From Selaginella moellendorffii (lineage: Eukaryota > Streptophyta > Lycopodiopsida > Selaginellales > Selaginellaceae), in contig NW_003314261.1 of NCBI RefSeq assembly GCF_000143415.4, positions 5,396,199 to 5,460,198 of the forward strand: 64,000 nucleotides of DNA, in the 5' to 3' direction. The number at the start of each line of letters is the position of its first letter. The stretch's first letter is position 1. This document shows positions 57,464 to 64,000 of this stretch, one piece after another. The notes below the pieces were generated by a model. That model was given only the letters and a program-made list of their open reading frames with translations. It ran no database searches and was not told the origin of the DNA. The position numbers and the translations under genes are program-made.

Positions 57464-57490
57464 AGGAAGCTTTTATCGTTGTCTTCACAG
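57441..57490. repeat. 25-bp tandem duplication inside integrase
   Basis: Units 57441-57465 and 57466-57490 are identical. Because 25 is not a multiple of three, the duplication shifts the integrase frame; the amino-acid string TTIKAS appears on both sides of the break. Confidence 0.95.
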
Positions 57491-59349
57491 GGAAGAAGTG
57501 AGCCATCTTCGTCAAACGATCCACAACAACCCAAATAGCATCATTTCCTCGAAAGGTTTTGGGCAAACCAGTGATAAAGTCCATATCCCACTTATTCTCG
57601 GGTACACGTAAAGGATGATAGAGGCCAGCGAGCTTCTGATGATCAACTTTGACCGCCTGGCAGGTCAAACAACCACGTACGTACTTCTCAACATCTGACT
57701 TCATCCCAGGCCAAAAGAAATGCCTCTTCACCAACATATACGTTCTCAATACCCCCGGATGCCCAGCACTTGGAACATCATGACACTCAACCAAAATCCG
57801 TTTGATGAGTTTGTCAACACGAGGAACCACAACACGTCCCTTCTTCACCAGGATTCCATCTCGTATTTTGAATGACGCAAACTTGTCACCCTTCAAATCT
57901 GTAGAGGCGTCCCTCAACAAAACCTTCGCGCGAATACCAGTGATAAAGGAGTCGAAGTCAGCAAACTCCTTAAGCTCATCCAAGAGATCGTTGGATAGCT
58001 TCACGAACGAGATAGAATTTACCATCCTGAATAACACATCAGCCACCTTATTGTCACCTCCATGCTTGTACCGGATCTTAATAGACATTTCCTGCAGGAA
58101 TTCTTGCCAACGAGCAAGGCGGCCTCGAAGATCCACATCTGGAGAGACTGATGATCTGAAACTACATGGAAGTCCGATCCATATAGATAATGTCGCCATT
58201 CTTGAGTAGGTCAATTCTGCTGTGTGATATCAAACTTGTGGCTCATGAAGGCAAGAGACTGCCTAACTTGAAGCAATACGGCCTCAAAAGCACTATCACT
58301 CACATCATTGCCTATAATTTCCACCACAGTCACCTTATTATTCATTGACCCCTTCAGAACAATCCTTGCTCTGATGTCCAGCTCTATGGCAACGAAAACA
58401 ATTGCCCTCCGCCTTGTCTTTCTCTCGCTGGTCCAAACGAAGTTTCTTAGCTTCACTGCCATCTTCATGCTTCGAGCCACAACGGATTAACGACCGTTTC
58501 TTCCCCAAATATGAAGAATTAGCAAGCTGGTCATCACGTTGACTACTTCGTGGACTATCTCGTTGACCAGAGTTGACCGAGTTGACTGACGGTTCGGGCG
58601 AAAAGATCTGAGCCTTAGTGATAGCATCAGTCAATGTTGCTGGAAAATCCTTCTTGACCTTCTACTGCACATCCACTGAGCTCAATCCTTTGATAAAACA
58701 TTGCACCTTTAGCAGCTCATTATAGGTGCCCGTGAGACTAAGGCAAAGATCACGGAACTTGCGGGCATACGCATCCAAAGACAAAGTCCCCTGCCGGATC
58801 TCTAACAACTGATTCACGAGATCAACCTCTTCAAACTTCTTGACAAACGAAGCGCGGAAAACCTTTGTCAAATCAGTCCAAGACGTCGGCGTCGGATTAG
58901 CTTTGATGTAGTTCTTCCACCACGAAGAAGCATGGCCCGTAAGCTTCGTCACAAAGAAATCTATCTTCACCTATCCTCACAAGGATTGTGAGACCAACAA
59001 CTTTCCCACAATTCCAACCAAGAATCAACCTCTTGACTATCACAAACATCTGGTGATGATTTCCATTCCACGATACCATAATCCTTGGCATGCTTGACGT
59101 ACCAATGGTAATCACGGACATGAGATTGATTCAACCCTTGAGGGTTCATGCGAAGCAAGAAATCCTTGATGAGATTGACGGAATCCTTAACCTCCTTTAT
59201 GTCGCTTTGAACTGTAGAAATCTGGCGTCCTTGCCGCACAACAACATCATCAAGAGTCTCTTCTGCATCGTCATGGCTATCCTCACTAACGCCATACTCC
59301 TCATCAGGATCAATATCTTGCTCTCCCGCCATCCCCAAAAGAACGTGCT

Positions 59350-59361
59350 GCTCCGATACCA
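59350..59361 (-). other. Primer-binding site of the gypsy element
   Basis: On the minus strand TGGTATCGGAGC begins one or two bases inside the 5' LTR. It matches the 3' end complement of plant initiator tRNA-Met (TGGTATCAGAGC) at all but one position. Confidence 0.85.
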
Positions 59362-59362
59362 A

Positions 59363-59474
59363 TGAAACGAACAAGAGAGCGAACCCTAGGCCAACCTCCC
59401 AACCCTTAAGGCGTTACGGCCTTAAATCCCACAGGCCATGGAATATTCTCGGAATATTCCCGTGGTTCGTGTCA
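59363..59474 (-). repeat. LTR, 5' copy relative to the element
   Basis: 112 bp from TG to CA, matching the copy at 56117-56228 at 111 of 112 positions. Confidence 0.96.
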
Positions 59475-59479
59475 AGGCC
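59475..59479. repeat. Target-site duplication, right copy (AGGCC)
   Basis: AGGCC directly follows the LTR terminal CA, matching the five bases before the opposite LTR. Confidence 0.93.
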
Positions 59480-59733
59480 GCTGCTCCACTGCTGGAAATT
59501 CCGGCTCTAGTGCTGGGGCCGAAGTGGCTGGGTTGACTGTTGAGTTGACTTTGGACCAAGCCTGCAGAGAAGAAACAAAGTGAGAATCAATGAATGAAAC
59601 ATAAGTTTATACTTTACCTGTCCGATGTTGCAAGAATTCGCAGCTGCTCTGGCTCTGCTGCTGATGGCTCCACGGGCTGCTGCTCAGATGTTGATGCTGA
59701 TGCTAGCGGCTGTGGGGCTGGCAGAAGTAATGG

Positions 59734-61817
59734 CTGCAAGCATCACAAAAATCATCACAAAAAATCAACTCCAAAATTCACTCCTCTTTTAGTAATTTTC
59801 ACAAGCTTTGAAGGTTTTATGTTTTCATGATAAGGTGAGTCTTAATGTTTTACTGATAATAAAAAATTGTGACTGATTAACTTTTTGAATTCAAATACAA
59901 GAGATTATTTTGCTTCATTGATAACACTCCAAAATTATAAAAATATAACTTGCTCAATTCTGAAGAATGCAAAAAATCTTTGCACTATTATATATTGTTG
60001 TTTAACAGTTGAAATCTTATTAGTTTTTTCTATTATTATAATTCTGTTCCAATTGTAAAAGTCTAGTGAAATCAGAATGAGAAGATGGTGCCTGTTCCCA
60101 GGAGCTCACCCTTAATCAAATTCACTTTGAAGTTGAGGTACTCATGATGTTTATATGTGTGCCTTGCCACCACTTTGGATTAAATTCCACGTTTTGCACG
60201 AGAATGCATTGGATTGGATTAAGCCAGCTTCAAAAATAAAAATGAAATCATTTGTGTTTTGATTATCTATAGTAATGCTTTCAGTGTATTATCAAATGGA
60301 AAGCCTTTGACAAAATTCTTGCTAGGATTTGCGATGCCAAGTTTGTAGAATGATTTTCTTTCTTGAATTTTCGGAAAGCAAGGGTTTAATTTAAAGTTGA
60401 TATTTTAGAAGTTAACTCGTATGAATTGATCAGATTAATCCTTGCTTTTCGGGAGAGCTGGAGATTGTTGCATTCTTGTAGCTCTGTCAACCACAAGAAA
60501 AAACTTGGAAAAGAAGGAAGAACGTACATGGAGAAATAGAAAACGAAACACCAGCAGTTGCTTGTTGCTGCGGTCGTCTTTGAAAATTTGCCGTCGTGTT
60601 TCCTCGTAACATTAGCATCAGGAAATTCTATGAGAAGAGAAATAGGAAGAAGAAAAGGAAAAAATCTTGACAAAGTTTACCAGTTTAACGACAGCTCAAC
60701 CATTTCAGTTCCGCTAGAGCATTCGCATCAGGAACCCCGAGAATGCATAAAATCTTTCCCGGCACGACAATAAATGCTGCAAATCAACCGGAATGAAGTT
60801 TGGAACATGCTATAGAAAACCACAAAAAAACTCTGACCTCTCCCGGTGTTCTCGCGCTCCGCTGAAAACTTTGTCCTCCAAAGCCTGCTGCTCACGCAAA
60901 GATTGTCAGCAACAAAGAAATTCTTTCGAAGAACACAAGAATCACCTCAATGGTGCGACTGCCGGTGTAAACTTAAAGAACCGTTTTGTTGCGAGGGGCC
61001 AAAGCCTGCGTTTTCCAAGTTGTGGTGGATGGTACTCCTTTGCAATGTCTGTTAATGCCGGAAGGAGATTAACTAGGCCAAAAACTCGAGCATACCAAAG
61101 ATGGTGTTCATCGTCTCCCCGAGAATGCCCACATATTTGTCCGAAAAGAGGAAGAACACTGCATAACAAAAGGAGCTTTGTGACAAACCAAATATATTTC
61201 CCAGGCAGAAGAGCATTTACCGTCAGCTTGATCCGATTCGCGTTTCTATACGAGCAAATTTTCCCCAGCTGCGAGCCACCGGATCACACGTTTAAATCCC
61301 AAGAGCAAAAGAAAGTGCTCTCGTGCGCGCTCGTGTCAGTACCTTGCTTTTGAAAAGCTCGAGGGGGGAAAAGCCTTGATCAAACCAATGTCCTCCTTGG
61401 ATAGCTCAAGATTCGAGCGCTTCAAGGCTCTCTTCCTTTCTGCGAGGATCGAGAGAATCAACGAGGAAAAAGAGAATGATAGAAAGAAATTTACCAAGTA
61501 GCCCTAAACTTCGCTTTTGTGACACGTGTAAACCCCAAGGTTTTTAGGGTTCTACGAGTTTTTTTGAAAAATTCTCTCTCGATTTTTGTTACTGATCGAT
61601 CATGGGGAGTGGAAGATCGCCATGCTCGCTTGCTCAGGTATGGAAGTTTTTCTTCTCTTCTTTTCTCACTTAGAGGTTCTCGGTACAGATTGATTGAATG
61701 AATGGAGCTATGAGATCCTGTGTGTCTATTCCAACCCAGGGGTTTCCTTGGAATCCCTTGCCTATCTCTACGATCCACCTCTGGTCGATTCGATCAAACC
61801 TGGAAAATTTTGGGGAG
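59734..61817. other. Upstream region with scattered minus-strand candidate exons
   Basis: 59.8-60.4 kb is AT-rich with no gene signal. Between 61.5 and 60.6 kb several minus-strand segments bounded by good splice signals read as coding-like sequence, including RKRALKRSNLELSKEDIGLI near 61430, LGKICSYRNANRIKLT near 61250, DIAKEYHPPQLGKRRLWPLA near 61030 and FIVVPGKILCILGVPDANAL near 60740. They could be the 5' exons of the interrupted gene or a separate one, but phases could not be joined throughout and no family was recognised. 61.5-61.8 kb is the 3' flank of the bHLH gene. Confidence 0.35.
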
Positions 61818-63732
61818 CTAGAGGCCCGATGAGGCCAGGGTTATGTGCCGGTCCACCGCATCTATCAGCTTCGTTGCCACTTGACCCGCAAAGGTAGATG
61901 TTCCTTCCATTATCTGCAAGAACAAACAAGGAAGCTTAGATCGTTTCTTTCCAAAGCTTCTAATGGATATCGCACAGGTCGATCGATCGACCAAGAACGA
62001 AAGATGGAAACTTGAGAGACGAGCGAGAGCTGGAAGATTACTGGCCTACCTTGGTGTTGAACATGAAAATGTGGTGCTCGCCAATGCTGGCTCCATTGGC
62101 ATGGAGCAAATCGAGGTGGAGCTCGTTCAAGCTCCTCAGCACCGCCAGGAGCACGTAGTTCCGCCGCCTCCGCTGGGTGAGCTTGATGTTTACTTCGTCG
62201 TCCACGATCCTGACGTCGATTTGCGTTCCCATCTGTGACGTTCTTTGCAGCCAGGAGCTCCGGAGCTGCGAGCCATCGCCCAGGAAAGTTGTCTCCTTGG
62301 ACACTCGCGTCCCTCCCGGCTGGATGGCGGAGCTGCTCTCCATGTCCGTGACACCACCACCCTCGGAAGGATTGTCCGGCGACGCCTTGCAGCGCCTCTT
62401 GTTGGATCCACGCCGCTTCTCCTCGACTAGCAGCTGCAACTCCTGGACGGTTCTCTTGAGCTCCTTGACATACTCGATGGCGTCCGCGACGATGGAAGCT
62501 CTATCAGCCTGCGAAGGTTAGTTGGGTGAGAAGTGAGAATAGATCGATCGACGAACAGGAAAAAATGAAGCCAAAAAGGAATGCAGCACAGGATAATGGA
62601 TCGATCGACAAGAGGAAAAAAAGAAGCAAAAAGAAAGGGAAATGCAGCACAGGAGAGTTCTATATGCAAGGGTGGCCAGGCTGAAGATAAGAACCTTTGA
62701 GGGGTTGGGGACCAAGGATCTCAATGTCTGATACTTCTCGTTGAGATACTCACGCCGCTGCCGCTCCGTCGCGAAGTGATTGATGCCTCGGTTCTCGGCT
62801 CCTTTGCCGAAAGTGAAGTCCCTCTTCTCGAACAGGCTCGGGAAGAGGCGGCCCTCTTCGTGGCCGCCGCTGGTATCCCGGTCTTCCAAGTCGAGCAAGC
62901 CGGGAGGACGCATTATACCGGACTTTGAGCTCAGGTGGTGGTCGGAAGCATGAGGCAAGGTGTGAAGCAAATGCCTGAAGGAAGGCTGTGGAAGCAATTG
63001 CTGGCCGTGGACATGAGAAGAGTCGCCAATCTCTGCTGCGGTGGTGAAGGACGACAAGGCTCCTTGATGGCTCAGCTTCTTGGAGCTGACGGAGTTGAAT
63101 GGCCCGGAGATGGTTCCTCCCGGCAGCGACGATGAGGCACAGCGCGGGAGCTGGAGGAGGCTCAGGAGCTCCGACTCTCTCCGGAACTTTGGTGGAGTGG
63201 AGTTGCCGAAGAAGTTTTGCTGCTGGACTTGGATGTGCTGCTGCTGCATAAGCATCTCCTGGAGGACATGGACGTTTTCTTCCCAGGTGGTGGCGGTGGC
63301 GGTGGAGGAGGCAGCGGTGGTGGTGTTGGCGGTGGTCTGCTGCTGGCTGTTTGCTGGTTGCTGCTGCTGCAACATGTCGTGGAGAAGCTGGCCATTGTCA
63401 TCCAATTCGAATTCCACCGAAGGGACGTGCAGCTCCGAGCTAAGTTGCGGAGCGTCGCTGTGGATTTCTCCCAGCGCCAGATTCGAGGCCTCGAGTTGCT
63501 TCTCGAGCGTGTCTGTGAGATCCAGCAAACCGGTGCCATTGTCCGAATCCAGGCCCCCCTCCAGCGTGAAACTCTCCGAGGAGCGAGCAAAGTAGTTGTG
63601 ATCCTCGTAAAGCGTGGTAGCCCCAAAATGCTGCATTATGATCCTTCGCCTGGGCAGGAGACAACGAGTAGAGAAGGATGTGTCAACGAGTGGAGAAGAA
63701 GAACAAGAACAAGAACAAGGTGCTGGAGGCAT
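61818..63732 (-). CDS. bHLH transcription factor, bHLH010/089/091 (tapetum) type
   Basis: Three exons, 63732-62695, 62508-62050 and 61913-61818, giving about 530 aa. The first in-frame ATG is at 63732 (MPPAPCSCSC); a second at 63636 (MQHFGATTLY) is an equally plausible start. The N-terminal half is Gln-, Ser- and Thr-rich. The bHLH domain crosses the first intron: GINHFATERQRREYLNEKYQ, TLRSLVPNPSK, then ADRASIVADAIEYVKELKRT and VQELQLLVEEKRR. The basic region has the His-Glu-Arg residues (HFATERQRR) used for E-box binding. A C-terminal ACT-like region (QIDVRIVDDEVNIKLTQRRR, HHIFMFNTKIMEG) follows. The close match to the Arabidopsis bHLH010/089/091 and rice EAT1 group suggests a role in spore-producing tissue development; that role in a lycophyte is inference. 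The donor after exon 1 (GTTCTT) is weak but the phase and domain continuity are exact. Confidence 0.92.
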
Positions 63733-64000
63733 GGTGAGAACAAATTTTGTTTTCCACAGTACCTTGTTTCTGATGTTTTCTCTGCTGCCTAGTTCATCTT
63801 GACGACGACAAAGTACCTCGGCTCCTGGTTCGCTGGTATGAACACCTCCCTGGAGGAAAGAAGGCGACGAAGAAGAAGAAGAAGACAACGGGACATTCAA
63901 CAATATATAGCGACCGAGGCCGCTCCGTTCCGTTTCCCTCTTCTGTTCCGGTGCACGGTAGCAACGAACTCGGTTGCACGCAAACCAGTACTCGGAGTAC
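63733..64000. other. 5' region of the bHLH gene
   Basis: Leader and promoter side of the bHLH gene. The coding frame stays open to 63903 without an ATG; a (GAA)n run lies at 63869-63882. A TATA-like 'caatatata' on the plus strand near 63900 could belong to its core promoter. The window ends here. Confidence 0.4.

Larger units (their letters stand above)
56117..59474 (-). mobile_element. Ty3/gypsy chromovirus-type retrotransposon, internally deleted, 112-bp LTRs
   Basis: A 3358-bp element with identical-but-one LTRs, a 5-bp AGGCC target duplication, a primer-binding site and a polypurine tract, transcribed on the minus strand. Gag lies at 59362-58330 in two frames: a capsid-like block (GHASSWWKNYIKANPTPTSW, LDAYARKFRDLCLSL) and a zinc knuckle CFRCHRAGHQSKDC. 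Protease and most reverse transcriptase are missing. A scrap of RNase H remains near 58290-58020 (LARWQEFLQEMSIKIRYKHG). Integrase follows: an HHCC zinc domain (HDVPSAGHPGVLRTY, CLTCQAVK), a DDE core with MDFITGLP, VSDRDPKFTSKFW and HPQSDGQTERMNQ, and a C-terminal chromodomain (LVQWNGYSMDEATWETEDDV) ending before 56480. The element is non-autonomous: the pol deletion, a frame break in gag and a duplication in integrase are all visible. Confidence 0.95.
54601..59733 (-). pseudogene. Unrecognised Pro-rich gene interrupted by a gypsy element
   Basis: A minus-strand multi-exon gene whose family was not recognised. Clear exons, 5' to 3': 59733-59618 (PQPLASAST..ILATSDR), a Pro/Glu-rich exon from 59561 to 59475 that resumes at 56116-56062 after the gypsy insert (LEPEFPAVEQRPEQPPPAPA, then PEFPATSD), 55996-55927 (PEQQPSLWLPEAGISPM), 55385-55305 (DVRFFLVEVTRSRKLYPGKF) and 55255-55015 (RLERGICALQQSRKTVEGAA, then ASFDDATEEDLATLLKDGM). 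Further likely exons follow at about 54778-54728 (MEVITRKTPTILITYGQ) and to about 54600. An exon around 55800 encodes SINAIVLGMQKQDLPSRIDLL. Removing the element and one target-site copy keeps the Pro-rich exon open. The junction between the two most upstream exons is out of phase, so either the model is wrong or an older defect exists. No named domain was seen. Confidence 0.5.

Noticed and set aside
1-64000. CRISPR array, integron, prophage or bacterial operon
   Set aside because: No regularly spaced identical repeats or bacterial gene organisation; the genes are spliced plant genes.

Overview
The window looks like nuclear DNA of a land plant, most probably a lycophyte such as Selaginella. 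The reasons are short introns (mostly 45-100 bp, all GT-AG apart from two GC-AG), intronless PPR genes, plant-only families (auxin response factor, LWD, ferredoxin-thioredoxin reductase, EDR2-like, bHLH010/089/091), and compact GC-richer gene clusters separated by AT-rich, transposon-derived stretches. One 100-base run of N (45868-45967) is an assembly gap. Gene models were built by hand from splice sites, reading phase and family similarity remembered from training; no alignment or database search was run.

Layout. 0.4-3.9 kb: an LRR receptor kinase of the TDR/PXY type (-). 6.3-12.7 kb: three genes on the minus strand, namely proteasome assembly chaperone 3 (7 exons, 121 aa), an intronless PPR gene 36 bp upstream of it, and a 14-exon DYRK-type kinase. 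13.3-16.0 kb: a class-C (ARF10/16-type) auxin response factor with a miR160-matching site (-). 18.6-21.7 kb: the ribosome-maturation GTPase EFL1 (+). 21.7-28.3 kb: an AT-rich island with a decayed Copia fragment and TA microsatellites. 28.4-31.7 kb: a 21-exon EDR2-like gene (-), with a tRNA-Asp(GTC) just upstream. 32.3-34.2 kb: an LPR/CotA-like multicopper oxidase (-). 34.3-39.2 kb: tandem repeats and a second AT-rich island. 39.2-43.3 kb: a PHD-like zinc-finger gene (-), head-to-head with URM1 (+), which is followed after 40 bp by a second intronless PPR gene (+). 44.2-45.6 kb: a NAC-like gene of divergent sequence. 46.0-54.0 kb: LWD1-type WD40 protein (+), a 70-aa membrane protein (-), ferredoxin-thioredoxin reductase variable chain (+), an ankyrin-repeat protein (+) and a second 21-exon EDR2-like gene (+). 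54.6-59.7 kb: an unrecognised Pro-rich gene (-) whose coding exon is split by a Ty3/gypsy element with 112-bp LTRs. 61.8-63.7 kb: a bHLH010/089/091-type transcription factor (-).

The genes do not form one pathway. They are mostly single housekeeping or regulatory genes: proteasome assembly, 60S maturation, tRNA thiolation, plastid redox, organelle RNA processing, auxin and peptide signalling, clock, sporogenous-tissue development. The most notable points are the recent gypsy insertion inside an exon with its deletion history and very short palindrome-bearing LTRs, an exon-intron duplication in the same host gene, the NAC-like protein, two PPR genes lying within 40 bp of small intron-rich housekeeping genes, and the conserved-looking miR160 site.
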